From: Blastopirellula retiformator
Lineage (GTDB): Bacteria; Planctomycetota; Planctomycetia; Pirellulales; Pirellulaceae
Length of the DNA: 64,000 nt
Assembly (NCBI RefSeq): GCF_007859755.1
Contig: NZ_SJPF01000008.1
Span: forward strand, 66,878 to 130,877
Direction: 5' to 3'
Within the stretch, counting starts at the first letter, position 1. Each line of letters begins with the position of its first letter. The position numbers were made by a program, and so were the translations under genes. Under the pieces are notes generated by a model, which had not been told where the DNA came from, ran no database searches, and worked only from the letters and a program-made list of their open reading frames with translations. Positions 1-9,247 of the stretch are shown in pieces.

Positions 1-982
1 AGTTGCTGCCGTTAAAACGGCCGGCCGAAGCGATCACCACACAGGTGGTCACGATGATGTAGGGAATCGCCATACCGGTCGAAAGGTCAAAGCGAGCCAT
101 GCCGCGGAACGGGCGATCCCAACCGCGAGCCAACATCGAGTAGGGCAGTAGGAAGGTCATATTGATGCCGACCGCCGTCGCTGCGGCGCCAATCATCACG
201 GCGCTTTGGTTACTGACGATCTTGTCGTAGAAGAACTGGCGATAATTTTCGGTGGTTTGATCGACCAACATCGCCAAGTCGCCGGTCGGAGCGCTCAACT
301 GACTGAGGTCCGGAATGAAGCCCGAGAAGATCTCTCCCCAGTTCAAAGCTCCTTGTCCCGCCATCAACAACACGACGCCAAAGAAGCAGATCACTACCAT
401 GCCGACTAGCAGCTTCAGCAGCACGTCAAAGATCTTGGCCCCGGTCCCGCCACGGGTATTAAGCAAGACCACGAAGCCTGCCGCCACCAACAGAATGATT
501 GAAACGGTCCATTTCGACGTAACGCTACCGTCGATCAAGCCGGGCAGCAGGTTTTTGTCGAGCGCGTCATAGCAGAGCGAAAACTGCGGCATGATGAAAA
601 TCATGTTCGCCAGGCAGGTCGCGATTACCCAGCCCCAACCAAGCGCCGGATTAATGTGCGAATTGATTTCGCCAAACGGCTTCTGGCCCGTCGAGAGCGT
701 GACATAGCTGATCGCCGAAAGCATCACCACGCCCAGGATGATCGCCATCAGCTGCAGCCACAGCATGTTAGTGCCGCCGAGCGAACCGAGATAGAGAGCG
801 CCGGCAAGCGAACCGCCCCCCAGCGTGATCGCACTTTGCAGCCAGCCCGGCCCCGAGAGGCGCACGAAGGCGAAAAGCGGCGCGAGCCCCCCCTTGGCAT
901 ACGCGTCCTGCAAAATTTCTCGGTCGGTCTGAACGTGGTTACTCTGAGACTCGGGCGGAGCGGGAGCGTTCGATTCGGACAT
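1..982 (-). CDS. Nramp-like (SLC11-related) divalent metal transporter, 3' part cut by window edge
   Basis: Open reading frame from ATG at 982 to the window edge without a stop (327 codons visible). The product is a polytopic membrane protein: a soluble N-terminus of about 40 residues, then repeated hydrophobic segments. The GPGWLQSAITLGGG stretch at residues 44-57 aligns with the first helix of the Nramp fold (GPGFL...DPGN in classical members), and LLPYSML near residue 285 sits where TM6 carries its MPH motif. The family moves Mn2+/Fe2+ with protons. Here the DPGN metal-site residues read GGGS and MPH reads LPY, so the substrate may differ. Family call fairly sure; substrate unknown. Confidence 0.65.
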   Translation of the reverse strand, partial: MSESNAPAPPESQSNHVQTDREILQDAYAKGGLAPLFAFVRLSGPGWLQSAITLGGGSLAGALYLGSLGGTNMLWLQLMAIILGVVMLSAISYVTLSTGQKPFGEINSHINPALGWGWVIATCLANMIFIMPQFSLCYDALDKNLLPGLIDGSVTSKWTVSIILLVAAGFVVLLNTRGGTGAKIFDVLLKLLVGMVVICFFGVVLLMAGQGALNWGEIFSGFIPDLSQLSAPTGDLAMLVDQTTENYRQFFYDKIVSNQSAVMIGAAATAVGINMTFLLPYSMLARGWDRPFRGMARFDLSTGMAIPYIIVTTCVVIASAGRFNGSN

Positions 983-1055
983 GGCTTGGGGCGGAAACTC
1001 GTGTGAGTGAGAAGATGGTGAGGAGGGTCTAGTGTAAACCGCATTCAACCCCGCT

Positions 1056-1083
1056 TGTAGCGCCTTCCAGCGAAGGCGCTACA
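1056..1083. repeat. Perfect 11-bp palindromic hairpin (REP-like or terminator)
   Basis: TGTAGCGCCTT at 1056-1066 pairs perfectly with 1073-1083 over a 6-nt loop. A run of five T follows on the + strand side only. It lies between the 3' end of trxB and the start of the transporter gene, both on the minus strand, so the T-run is on the wrong side to stop trxB. It could be a repetitive extragenic palindrome; its copy number outside the window cannot be seen. Confidence 0.55.
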
Positions 1084-1116
1084 TTTTTCTGCGGGTGAGT
1101 TTCGAGAGTTTGCGGA

Positions 1117-2166
1117 TTAGTGGTGACCTTGCGCGGCGAGATAGCGCTCGGCGTCCAGGGCGGACATACAACCGGTCCCCGCGGCCGTAACCGCCTGGCG
1201 ATAGTAGTCGTCAGCCACGTCCCCAGCGGCGAAGACCCCTTCGACGCTGGTGTTGGTCCGAAACGGAACCGTCCATTTGAGGTATTTCTTGTCGGTCATT
1301 TCCAGCTTCCCTTCCAGGAAGTCGGTATTCGGCGTGTGGCCGATCCCCAGGAAAAAACCGGACGCTTCATATACTTTCGACGAGTCGTCGACCACGTTCT
1401 TGATTCGGGCGCCGGAAACGCCGTTGTCGTCATCCCCCAAGACTTCTTCGACGACCGAGTTCCAGACGAACTCGATCTTGGGGTTCTTTTCGGCCCGCTC
1501 AGCCATGATTTTCGACGCTCGCAACTCTTCCCGGCGATGAACCAGGTAGACTTTCGACGCAAATTTGGCCATGTAGTCGGCCTCTTCGACCGCCGAGTCG
1601 CCGCCGCCAACCACGATGCAAGGTTTGTCGCGGAAGCGGGGGAGGGCGCCGTCGCAGACCGCACAGGCGCTAACCCCGCGATTTTTGTACATCGCCTCTG
1701 AGGGGAGGCCGAGATAGTTAGCCCGGGCGCCGGTCGCAATGATCACTGAGTGAGCTTCGACCGTCTCTCCTTCACGCGTTTTCAGGCGGAAGGGACGGAC
1801 GTCGAAGTCGACCTCGACGATATCGTCGCCGACAACGCGGGTGCCAAAGTTCTTCGCTTGCTGACGCATCAGCTCCATCAGTTCCGGCCCGCTGACGCCA
1901 TGCTTCATGTGGGGCGCCATGTATTGGCGGAGCTCGGAATCGATCGAGTCGTCCAGATAGGCGGTCATGTCGCCTGACGGAAAGCCGGGGAAGTTCTCGA
2001 CTTCGGTCGTCATGGCGAGCTGACCGAGCGGTCCGCGTCCAACATCGTAATGTTCCTGGAGCGGCGCCCCTTCAAACACAAGAGGTTGAATCTCCGCTCG
2101 AGCGGCGTAGATCGCCGCAGTCCAACCGGCAGGTCCGCTTCCAATAATGACGACTTTCTCGGCCAC
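1117..2166 (-). CDS. trxB: Thioredoxin-disulfide reductase
   Basis: 349-residue flavoprotein that uses NADPH to reduce thioredoxin in the cytoplasm. The N-terminal FAD motif [17 protein letters not shown] is at residues 9-25. The redox-active CxxC is in CAVCDG (Cys168/Cys171; CATCDG is the usual form). The NADPH motif [17 protein letters not shown] starts at residue 187 and [10 protein letters not shown] near 210. The C-terminal FAD segment contains [20 protein letters not shown]. It is longer than the E. coli enzyme (about 320 residues), mainly because of extra residues after the FAD motif. The ATG at 2166 lies just before the FAD motif as expected. Transcribed away from rpsB; the 450-bp gap holds both promoters. 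Confidence 0.95.
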   Translation of the reverse strand: MAEKVVIIGSGPAGWTAAIYAARAEIQPLVFEGAPLQEHYDVGRGPLGQLAMTTEVENFPGFPSGDMTAYLDDSIDSELRQYMAPHMKHGVSGPELMELMRQQAKNFGTRVVGDDIVEVDFDVRPFRLKTREGETVEAHSVIIATGARANYLGLPSEAMYKNRGVSACAVCDGALPRFRDKPCIVVGGGDSAVEEADYMAKFASKVYLVHRREELRASKIMAERAEKNPKIEFVWNSVVEEVLGDDDNGVSGARIKNVVDDSSKVYEASGFFLGIGHTPNTDFLEGKLEMTDKKYLKWTVPFRTNTSVEGVFAAGDVADDYYRQAVTAAGTGCMSALDAERYLAAQGHH

Positions 2167-2279
2167 GAAATCGACTTTCTATGATTTTAGGTAATAGCTG
2201 GGCCCCTTGGCCATAACACAACCATCGCGTCATTATAGGCGGCTGACGCCGTTCGTCCACTGCGGGGAAAGGGCGCCGG

Positions 2280-2308
2280 TTGACGATTTTCAGCCGCTTT
2301 GGTACGAT
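2280..2308 (+). promoter_or_regulatory. Candidate sigma70-type promoter of rpsB
   Basis: TTGACG at 2280-2285, exactly 17 bp, then TACGAT at 2303-2308. This would start transcription near 2315 and give rpsB a leader of about 300 nt. Read by eye only; the -10 matches TATAAT at four of six positions. Confidence 0.4.
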
Positions 2309-2413
2309 CAGCCGCTTGTTTCCATCCCTTGCCACCCGCAGGGGAGCACAATCACCGGGAAGAGGGCCAACGGCCCGCGGCCGGAACATGTGGAAAGCGT
2401 CTTTCTGGTTGTC

Positions 2414-2574
2414 GATCCGCTGCTGGCGAAGTGAGGCGGATCGGTCAGGAACTGTCGAAGTTTGTCGGACAGTTCTGCGGCTAGAAGGATCGGAGTATCG
2501 CTTCGCAGAGGCTGAACCTTCTTAGGTAAACGCTTCTCCGGCAATAGTAGGTGCCGGCATCGCTCAGTTGGCAC
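2414..2574 (+). promoter_or_regulatory. Structured 5' leader of rpsB
   Basis: The leader holds three simple hairpins: GATCCGC 2414-2420 with 2436-2442; GAACTGTC 2449-2456 with 2468-2475 (8 bp perfect); and GTGCC with GGCAC around 2551-2574. Ribosomal protein S2 represses its own operon through leader RNA in several bacterial groups, so a translational operator is plausible, but I cannot match a known rpsB-leader family. Confidence 0.4.
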
Positions 2575-2614
2575 ACATCGTATCCTGGCGTTCCCACTGT
2601 TAAGGAAAGCCTCT

Positions 2615-3349
2615 ATGTCTACTGACGGCAGTGCAAACTCCGTAATCAAAGAACTGGTCGAATCGGGCATCCACTATGGTCACCGCACCAGCCGGTGGAA
2701 CCCGAAAATGGCGCCGTATATCTACGCCAAAAAGAACCAGATCCACATCATCGACGTCCGCGAAACGATCCGCGGTCTGCTGCGTGCCAAGAAGTACCTG
2801 ACGCAGGTCTCCGAAGGGGGCTCGCTGGTCTTGTTCGTCGGCACCAAGCGTCAAGCGGGCGCCGCGATCGAACGCGAAGCTGAACGTTGCGGCATGCCGT
2901 TCATCAACGAACGTTGGCTCGGCGGTACGCTCACCAACTTCCGCACCATTCGCAGCCGCCTGACCCGTCTGGAAGAGCTGGAATCGATTCTGGAAGGGGA
3001 CGAACTGCACAAGTATTCGAAGAAGATGCAGTCGTCGCTGGCCCGCGAACATCGCAAGATGTACCGCAACCTGAACGGTCTGCGGACCATGAATCGCCTG
3101 CCGGAAACGCTGGTGATCATCGACCCGAAAAAAGAACGCAATGCGATTCGCGAAGCCCAATCGCTGGGAATCACGACGCTCGCCCTGACCGATACCGACT
3201 GCGATCCGGATGAAATCGATTTGCCGGTGCCGGGCAACGACGACGGCATTCGCTCGATCGAATTGTTCGTCAAGCACCTGGCCGATGCGGTCATCGACGG
3301 CAAGCACAACATCGCCATGAAGGGCAAAGACGCGGCGCCGGCTTCGTAA
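2615..3349 (+). CDS. rpsB: 30S ribosomal protein S2
   Basis: 244 residues, the usual length for S2, needed for late assembly of the small subunit and for docking S1. The signature GIHYGHRTSRWNPKMAPYIY begins near residue 18, followed by FVGTKRQA and NERWLGGTLTNFRTI, all diagnostic of the family. A purine-rich AAGGAAAG precedes the ATG at 2615. It is followed by tsf after 117 bp, the gene order found in most bacteria. The last residues (MKGKDAAPAS) form a short low-complexity tail. Confidence 0.98.
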   Translation: MSTDGSANSVIKELVESGIHYGHRTSRWNPKMAPYIYAKKNQIHIIDVRETIRGLLRAKKYLTQVSEGGSLVLFVGTKRQAGAAIEREAERCGMPFINERWLGGTLTNFRTIRSRLTRLEELESILEGDELHKYSKKMQSSLAREHRKMYRNLNGLRTMNRLPETLVIIDPKKERNAIREAQSLGITTLALTDTDCDPDEIDLPVPGNDDGIRSIELFVKHLADAVIDGKHNIAMKGKDAAPAS

Positions 3350-3466
3350 TTGCGAATGCGGGTCCTCTCGTTCATCAAAGATTCAAGGGAAGCGAGTAGG
3401 CTAAACTCCTTCCCTAATACACGTACGAACCAATTCTGACACCGACTAAATCTCGGAGAATCTGAT

Positions 3467-4315
3467 ATGGCAGGAATTTCGGCGGCTGCGGTGAAATCAC
3501 TCCGCGAAAAGACCGGACTTCCCATGATGGAATGCAAGAAGGCGCTGTCCGAAGCGGGCGGCGACGAAGACGGCGCGATCCGCTGGTTGCGTGAAAACGG
3601 CGCCGCGATCGCCAGCAAGCGTTCGGATCGCGTGACCGAATTCGGTCGCTTCGGCGTTTACGCCGACGTCGAGAAGGGCGTTGGCGCCATGGTCGAACTG
3701 AAGTGCGAAAGCGCCTCGGTGGTCCAGCTCGACGACTTCATCGCTTTGTCCGACGATATGGCGAAAGTGCTGGCCGAAGGGCCGGGCGCTGCGACCGCCG
3801 AAGAGCTGTTGGCTCAACCGTCGACGATCAAGCCGGGTCAGACGCTGGGCGAAGTTCGCGACGACCTGTTCAATCGCGTTCGCGAAGTCTTCAACATCGG
3901 TCGTATGATCCGCATTGATGGGTCCGCCGGCGGTTATAGCCACAACAGCAGCACCGTCGCCGGTGTGTTGATCGAAGTCGAAGGTGGCGACAACGAAACC
4001 GCCAAAGACGTTTCGATGCACATCGCCGCGATGCGTCCTTCGGCCCTCACGGTTGAAGAACTCGATCCCAAGGTTGTCGAAAACGAGCGTTCGATTCTGA
4101 CCGAAGCGGCTCGTAACGAAGGCAAGCCGGAAAAGATCATCGAAAAGATGGTCGAAGGTCGCCTGCGTAACTTCTACGCCGAGTCGGTTCTGCTCGAACA
4201 GCCGTTCGTGAAAGACGACAAGCAAACCGTTGGCGCCTACGCCAAGAGCAAGGGGATGACCGTCAAGCGGTTCGTCCATTGGAGCCTGGGTGAAGAGCCC
4301 TCGGCCGAAGGCTAG
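3467..4315 (+). CDS. tsf: Translation elongation factor Ts
   Basis: 282 residues. EF-Ts releases GDP from EF-Tu so that it can be reloaded with GTP. The N-terminal UBA-like domain carries the family signature as TGLPMMECKKAL (residues about 16-27). The core contains FNIGRMIRIDG and MHIAAMRPSAL, and the end has LLEQPFVKDDKQTV, typical of the C-terminal subdomain. GGAGAA lies upstream of the ATG. Second gene of the rpsB-tsf unit; a strong terminator follows 36 bp after the stop, so pyrH is probably expressed separately. Confidence 0.97.
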   Translation: MAGISAAAVKSLREKTGLPMMECKKALSEAGGDEDGAIRWLRENGAAIASKRSDRVTEFGRFGVYADVEKGVGAMVELKCESASVVQLDDFIALSDDMAKVLAEGPGAATAEELLAQPSTIKPGQTLGEVRDDLFNRVREVFNIGRMIRIDGSAGGYSHNSSTVAGVLIEVEGGDNETAKDVSMHIAAMRPSALTVEELDPKVVENERSILTEAARNEGKPEKIIEKMVEGRLRNFYAESVLLEQPFVKDDKQTVGAYAKSKGMTVKRFVHWSLGEEPSAEG

Positions 4316-4351
4316 TCCTTTCGCGGAGTTCCGCACCAACAAAATGAAGAG

Positions 4352-4378
4352 GCCCTGCTCACTGTAGCAGGGCTTTTT
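4352..4378 (+). terminator. Intrinsic terminator after tsf
   Basis: GCCCTGCT at 4352-4359 pairs with AGCAGGGC at 4366-4373 over a 6-nt loop and runs into five T. It separates rpsB-tsf from pyrH. Confidence 0.85.
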
Positions 4379-4499
4379 CGTTCTTGTTGTCTTTGCCTAC
4401 CGCAAACCGGCGGCGTCGGCTGTGCGGCGCACTACGTTTCCGGTAGAATTCCACCGACGAATTCGGCTTCTCCCTCTTTATTTTGCCAAGGTTCGCCGC

Positions 4500-5255
4500 A
4501 TGACCCAAACGGACGCACTTTCGCCGCATTACTCTCGCATCGTTCTCAAGCTTTCCGGCGAGAGCTTTTCCCGCCATGGCGAACGCGGGATCGCCATGGA
4601 TGAAGTGGTGCATATCTCGCGGCAAATCCACCAGGCCTCGCAGCTCGGCTGCCAGATCTCGGTGGTGATCGGCGGCGGTAACATCCTCCGCGGCGGTCAA
4701 TTCAAGAATGAAAGCGCAATGATCCAAGAGGCGACGGCCCACTATATGGGGATGTTGGCCACCGTGATCAATGGGCTGGCGTTGCAGGACGCGCTCGAAT
4801 CGCTGGGCTGCGAAACGCGGCTGACGACGGCGATTCGGATGGATGGCGTCGCCGAGCCCTACATTCGCCGCCGTGCGAAGCGGCACCTGGAGAAAGGTCG
4901 CATCGTGATCCTGGCGGCCGGAACCGGCAGTCCCTTTGTCACGACCGACACTGCCGCCGCTCAGCGAGCGCTGGAGTTGGAAGCGGACATCCTGATGAAA
5001 GCGACGCGGGTCGATGGGGTTTATAGCGATGACCCCGAGAAGAACCCCCACGCCATTTTCTATCGCAATTTGGATTTTGCGACCGTGCAAGCGCAAAACC
5101 TGCGAGTGATGGACTCGACCGCGATCACCCACTGCCGTGAACATGGCATGCCGATCTTGGTGTTCAACTACCGCACCGACGGCAACATTCAGCGTGCCGT
5201 GCGGGGCGAACATGTCGGGACGTTGATTTCTCCCGAACTACAACCGGTGAACTAG
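4500..5255 (+). CDS. pyrH: UMP kinase
   Basis: 251 residues of the amino-acid-kinase fold; phosphorylates UMP to UDP in pyrimidine nucleotide synthesis. The start at 4500 puts the phosphate-binding strand [11 protein letters not shown] close to the N-terminus, as in the family; the reading frame is open further upstream (from 4422) but those residues have no family character. Other landmarks are [42 protein letters not shown] and [16 protein letters not shown]. It follows tsf and precedes frr, the classical order. Confidence 0.97.
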   Translation: MTQTDALSPHYSRIVLKLSGESFSRHGERGIAMDEVVHISRQIHQASQLGCQISVVIGGGNILRGGQFKNESAMIQEATAHYMGMLATVINGLALQDALESLGCETRLTTAIRMDGVAEPYIRRRAKRHLEKGRIVILAAGTGSPFVTTDTAAAQRALELEADILMKATRVDGVYSDDPEKNPHAIFYRNLDFATVQAQNLRVMDSTAITHCREHGMPILVFNYRTDGNIQRAVRGEHVGTLISPELQPVN

Positions 5256-5481
5256 CGAAGGCGCCGGTTTTGCGCTGCGAGACAGGGAAGTTGACCTTAC
5301 TGGAGTTCTCCAGTTTGCCCTGCTCCCGTCGATCGCGGCGAATTTCCTGTTAGGATAACTCCAACGGAGCCGCATATTTTCTTCAGGGCTAAAGTAGGGT
5401 AGCCTTATGAAGATTGTTCACGACGCAGGGCGTCGTTCTCGTCTCTGCTGGACACCTCAAATTCAATCGTGGGACCGAGCC

Positions 5482-6042
5482 ATGAGCGCTGACACAATTA
5501 CAACGGAAGCCGAAGATCGCATGGACAAGGCGATTGAGCATCTGAAGAACAATCTTTCCGGCATACGAACTGGCCGTGCGACCCCGGGGCTTGTCGACTC
5601 GCTGCGCGTCGAGGTCTACGGTTCGCTGCAACCGATCAAGCAAATCGCATCGGTCAGCGTGCCTGAGCCGACCCAGTTGTTGATTCGCCCCTATGACACC
5701 AGCGCGATCAAGGACATCGAGAAAGCGATCGTCGCCAGCGATTTGGGAATGGCCCCGCAGAGCGATGGACGCGTGATCCGTTTGAATGTTCCGGCCCTGT
5801 CGACCGAAGTTCGCAAGAAGTTGGTCGCCCGGATCAAAGAACTGGCCGAAGAGGCGAAGGTCTCGATCCGCAACGTCCGCCGCGACTGCAACAAGTCGGC
5901 CGAAAACGCGGAGAAGGCAAAGGAGATCGGCGAAGACATCCGCGACGACATCAAGAACGAAATTCAAGAACTCACAAAAAAGTTTGAAGAAAAAGTCTCA
6001 GAAATGGCCAAGGCCCGCGAAACGGAAGTGATGGACGGCTAA
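5482..6042 (+). CDS. frr: Ribosome recycling factor
   Basis: 186 residues, the normal RRF length. Together with EF-G it splits post-termination ribosomes. The N-terminus MDKAIEHLKNNLSGIRTGRA is the typical first helix with the RTGRA signature, followed by YGSLQPIKQIASVSVPEP and VRRDCNKSAENAEKAKEI. I take ATG 5482 because it gives the standard length; an in-frame ATG at 5407 would add 25 unrelated residues. A terminator follows. The 226-bp gap before it contains a short hairpin (ACTGGAG/CTCCAGT, 5299-5314) of unknown role. Confidence 0.96.
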   Translation: MSADTITTEAEDRMDKAIEHLKNNLSGIRTGRATPGLVDSLRVEVYGSLQPIKQIASVSVPEPTQLLIRPYDTSAIKDIEKAIVASDLGMAPQSDGRVIRLNVPALSTEVRKKLVARIKELAEEAKVSIRNVRRDCNKSAENAEKAKEIGEDIRDDIKNEIQELTKKFEEKVSEMAKARETEVMDG

Positions 6043-6070
6043 CGTTCGTCGTAAAATAGAACAGCTCAGC

Positions 6071-6108
6071 AAGGTCGCGGCGCCACCATTGGTGCACGCG
6101 ACCTTTTT
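6071..6108 (+). terminator. Intrinsic terminator after frr
   Basis: AAGGTCGCG at 6071-6079 pairs with CGCGACCTT at 6097-6105, followed by a T-run. It closes the pyrH-frr unit. Confidence 0.85.
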
Positions 6109-6141
6109 TCGTTTATGACGCCGTAAGTTGAGATTGATCTG

Positions 6142-6990
6142 ATGCTTCGTTTTGAGAGTCGAATGTTTTCGTTAGTTTGGGCCGCCGTGGCGCTGGTCGC
6201 CGGTTTCGGCGCCGCTTCGCAAGCTTCGGCGGGAGACGCTCGGGTGAAACGCATTCTGGAAACCAAAGAGCCGCTGGTGATTGGACATCGGGGCGCCTCA
6301 GCATTCGCTCCGGAGAACACGATCCCGTCGTTCCAACTGGCGATCGAGCAGAAGGCGGACCTGGTGGAGCTCGACTACTACCACAGCGCCGATGGCGTGC
6401 CGTTCTGCATTCACGATAAGACCTACGATCGGACGACCAACGCCAACCAGCAGTGGAAGAGCAAGAAAACCGAAATCGCCGCCAAAGACTGGTCGGATAT
6501 CGCCGGGCTGGATGCCGGCAGCTGGTTCGACGCGAAGTTCGCTGGCGTCAATGTGCCGAAACTTGATCAGGCGATCGAAGCGATTCAAGCTGGAAGCGTC
6601 ACGCTGATCGAGCACAAGCAAGGAGACGCCGACACCCTGATCCAACTGCTTAAAGAGAGAGATTGGACCGACAAGCTGGTCGTCCAATCGTTCGACTGGG
6701 ATTTCGTCGCTCGCTGTGCCGAACTAGAGCCTTCGCTGGCGATCGCCGCTTTGGGTAGCGACAAGTTGACCGCCGAGCGGATCGCCCCGATCGTCGACAA
6801 GGTCGAAGTGATCGCGTGGAACTACAAGTTCGTCGATAAGGCGGCCGCCGACATGGTTCACAAGCAAGGCAAGAAGCTATTCGTCTACACGGTCAACGAT
6901 CCGCAAATGGCGAAACAGCTGGTCGAACTTGGCGTCGATGGCATCATCACCGATCGCCCCGGCGAGATTGGTGCCGCGATTCGCAAGTAG
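6142..6990 (+). CDS. Secreted glycerophosphodiester phosphodiesterase
   Basis: 282 residues with a Sec signal peptide (hydrophobic VWAAVALVAGFGAA, cleavage near QASA-GD). The mature protein is a GDPD TIM-barrel: GHRGASAFAPENT holds the first catalytic His, ELDYYHSADG the metal-binding Glu/Asp, and CIHDKTYDRTTN the second catalytic His. The end has VYTVNDPQMAKQLVELGVDG, the usual C-terminal motif. It hydrolyses glycerophosphodiesters to glycerol-3-phosphate and an alcohol, here presumably in the periplasm. The exact start (6142 or the ATG at 6163) is uncertain. Single gene between two terminators. Confidence 0.9.
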   Translation: MLRFESRMFSLVWAAVALVAGFGAASQASAGDARVKRILETKEPLVIGHRGASAFAPENTIPSFQLAIEQKADLVELDYYHSADGVPFCIHDKTYDRTTNANQQWKSKKTEIAAKDWSDIAGLDAGSWFDAKFAGVNVPKLDQAIEAIQAGSVTLIEHKQGDADTLIQLLKERDWTDKLVVQSFDWDFVARCAELEPSLAIAALGSDKLTAERIAPIVDKVEVIAWNYKFVDKAAADMVHKQGKKLFVYTVNDPQMAKQLVELGVDGIITDRPGEIGAAIRK

Positions 6991-7022
6991 AAGCGGTTGC
7001 TAGCAGCCAGGAAGATCAAACA

Positions 7023-7054
7023 AGGACGGTGCGAAGGGTCGCGCCGTCCTTTTT
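7023..7054 (+). terminator. Intrinsic terminator after the GDPD gene
   Basis: AGGACGG at 7023-7029 pairs with CCGTCCT at 7044-7050, then T-run. Confidence 0.75.
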
Positions 7055-7192
7055 GCTGCGCGGGGCGAATCGATCTTGACCCCATTCGCGATGAGGCCTA
7101 TTCTGCTGCGCCCTAACTTATTAGGGATCGACCCGCATGGATGCAAACTTTAGAAAAAATCGATCGATTTTCACAGAAGCAAGGAGGCGAGT

Positions 7193-9031
7193 GTGACTAC
7201 GTTTCGAAACGCCCATCGAACAACCTGGGCCATTATCGCGGGCGGCTTCGTTCTGGTCGCTATCGGCGCGATTACCGTTCGCAATCTTGGTGGCGAAAAC
7301 AGCGCTGTCGCCCAGCAACCAAACGCCGCTCAAGCCGCCGCTCCGGCGATTAAGACGGTTGCCGTCGTCAATCGCGAGCCCATTACCCGGGATGAGCTGG
7401 GACGCGAAGCGGCTCGTCGCTTCGGCGAAACCGTGCTCGAAAGCGTGATCAACAAACGCTTGATTGCCGACGAATGCCAAAAACGAAACATTCAGATCAC
7501 CCAGACCGAAATCGACGCCGAAGTCGAACACACGGCCAAGAAATTTGGTCTTTCGGTCGAAAAGTGGTTCCTGCTGCTGAAAGATGAACGGAACGTCACG
7601 CCGGCTCAGTACCGCAACGATATCGTCTGGCCGACGATGGCCTTGCGTCGTTTGGCCGCCAGTCGCTTGGAAGTGACTCAGGAAGAACTGAACGAAGCCT
7701 GGGAAACGCAATTTGGCCCGAAGGTGAAGTGCCGGATGATCTCGGTCACCGACCGCGCCCTGGCTGAAGAGCTGCGGGCCAAAGCGGCCGCCAATCCGGA
7801 GGCGTTCGCCGACATGGCGAAGGACTTCTCGGAAGATCCGAACAGCGCCGCCGCTCGCGGTCTGATTCCGCCGATCAGCAAGAACATGGGAACGCCGGAA
7901 GTGGAAGACTTGGTCTTCGCCTTGAAGGAAGGAGAAGTCTCGCAGGTTCTCTTTACCGCCGGGCAGTACCTGATCTTCCGCTGCGAATCGCATCTGCCGC
8001 CAACCCAAGTCGATGAGAAAAAACAGCCCGAGATCGCCCAACGCATGGTCGAAGCGATTCGCGAGCACAAGCTCCGCTCGTCGGCCGGCGACGTTTACGA
8101 AGAACTGCAGAAGAACGCCAAGATCGAGAACTTCCTGGAAGATCCGACCGGTCAGCCGGCGTCCAACGTGATCGCCACCCTCAACGGGCAGCCGATCATG
8201 CTGCACGACCTGGAAGAGGAGTGCATCACCCGTCATGGCGTCGAGGTGCTGGATGGCGAAATCAATCGCCGCGTCCTGCAGCAAGCTTTGAAGTCGCACA
8301 ACCTGGAAGTGACCGAACAGGACCTGAATGACGAGATCAGCCGCGCCGCCGACTCGTATGGTTTCCTGAAACAGGATGGCTCGCCCGATTTTGAAGCCTG
8401 GCTCGAGGAAGTGACCCAAGAGCAGAACATCACCGTCGAGGTTTATGTTCGCGATGCCGTTTGGCCGACCGTCGCCCTGAAGAAGCTGGTCGCCGAAAAG
8501 GTCCAGGTCACCGAAGAAGACGTCCAGAAGGGCTTTGAAGCCAACTATGGAGAACGGGTCCAAGTCTTGGCGATCGTGCTCGACAATCAGCGTCGCGCCC
8601 AGGAAGTGTGGGACATGGCCCGCAAAAACCCGAGCGAGCAGTTCTTTGGCGAACTGGCCCGTCAGTACTCGATTGAGCCGGTCTCGAAGAACAACGACGG
8701 TCAGGTGCCGCCGATTCGCCGCAATGGCGGTCAGCCGAAGCTGGAAGAAGAAGCCTTCCGCCTGCAGCCGGGCGAACTGTCGAGCATCATCAACGTCGGC
8801 CGTCAGTCGTTGATCCTGAAGGCTCTTGGCCGCACCAAGCCGACGATCACCGACATCAACGTCGTCCGTGACGAACTGATCAAGGACATCCACGAAAAGA
8901 AGATTCGCCTGGAAATGGCCAAGGCGTTCGATCAACTGCGGGAAGAAGCCCAGATCGACAACTTCCTGGCCAATACCACCCAGATGGGTAAAAAGTTGGA
9001 AGCTGCCGCCCGACAGCAACCGACTCGTTAA
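7193..9031 (+). CDS. Membrane-anchored peptidyl-prolyl isomerase with two SurA/parvulin-like modules
   Basis: 612 residues. The start is GTG at 7193, preceded by a full AAGGAGG at 7181-7187. The N-terminus has one hydrophobic segment (WAIIAGGFVLVAIGAI) that acts as a signal or anchor. Two similar modules follow: a SurA-N-like helical part with VVNREPITRDEL, then a PpiC/rotamase part from about residue 177; the second module starts with NVIATLNGQPIMLHDL and has its rotamase part from about 454 (PPIRRNGGQPKLEEEAF). Probably a periplasmic foldase or chaperone. The rotamase halves are divergent, so isomerase activity is not certain. Terminator follows. Confidence 0.85.
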   Translation: MTTFRNAHRTTWAIIAGGFVLVAIGAITVRNLGGENSAVAQQPNAAQAAAPAIKTVAVVNREPITRDELGREAARRFGETVLESVINKRLIADECQKRNIQITQTEIDAEVEHTAKKFGLSVEKWFLLLKDERNVTPAQYRNDIVWPTMALRRLAASRLEVTQEELNEAWETQFGPKVKCRMISVTDRALAEELRAKAAANPEAFADMAKDFSEDPNSAAARGLIPPISKNMGTPEVEDLVFALKEGEVSQVLFTAGQYLIFRCESHLPPTQVDEKKQPEIAQRMVEAIREHKLRSSAGDVYEELQKNAKIENFLEDPTGQPASNVIATLNGQPIMLHDLEEECITRHGVEVLDGEINRRVLQQALKSHNLEVTEQDLNDEISRAADSYGFLKQDGSPDFEAWLEEVTQEQNITVEVYVRDAVWPTVALKKLVAEKVQVTEEDVQKGFEANYGERVQVLAIVLDNQRRAQEVWDMARKNPSEQFFGELARQYSIEPVSKNNDGQVPPIRRNGGQPKLEEEAFRLQPGELSSIINVGRQSLILKALGRTKPTITDINVVRDELIKDIHEKKIRLEMAKAFDQLREEAQIDNFLANTTQMGKKLEAAARQQPTR

Positions 9032-9066
9032 TACCGAGACTTCTCCAGAAGTTCTGCAAAACCTGG

Positions 9067-9098
9067 AAGCCCCGACGGTCGTCGGGGCTTCTTTTTTT
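9067..9098 (+). terminator. Intrinsic terminator after the PPIase gene
   Basis: AAGCCCCGAC 9067-9076, 4-nt loop, GTCGGGGCTT 9081-9090, then a long T-run. Confidence 0.9.
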
Positions 9099-9247
9099 AG
9101 GTAGCGAGCGAACCTGCGGTCTGTGCTGGCAATCCTCCGATCTAGTCGTCCTTTCCTCCCCGGTCGCCGATTCTTAGAATTACAGTTTCTGCGACTAGTT
9201 TCCCCTTACGCATTTGCCGCCTGGCGGCGTTTTTCAGGTTTAGTTCC

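Noticed and set aside
206-572. Two plus-strand frames inside the transporter gene
   Set aside because: Antisense to a convincing membrane protein; no family features.
7121-9019. Minus-strand reading frame of more than 600 codons
   Set aside because: Antisense to the PPIase gene, which has GTG start, AAGGAGG and family domains.
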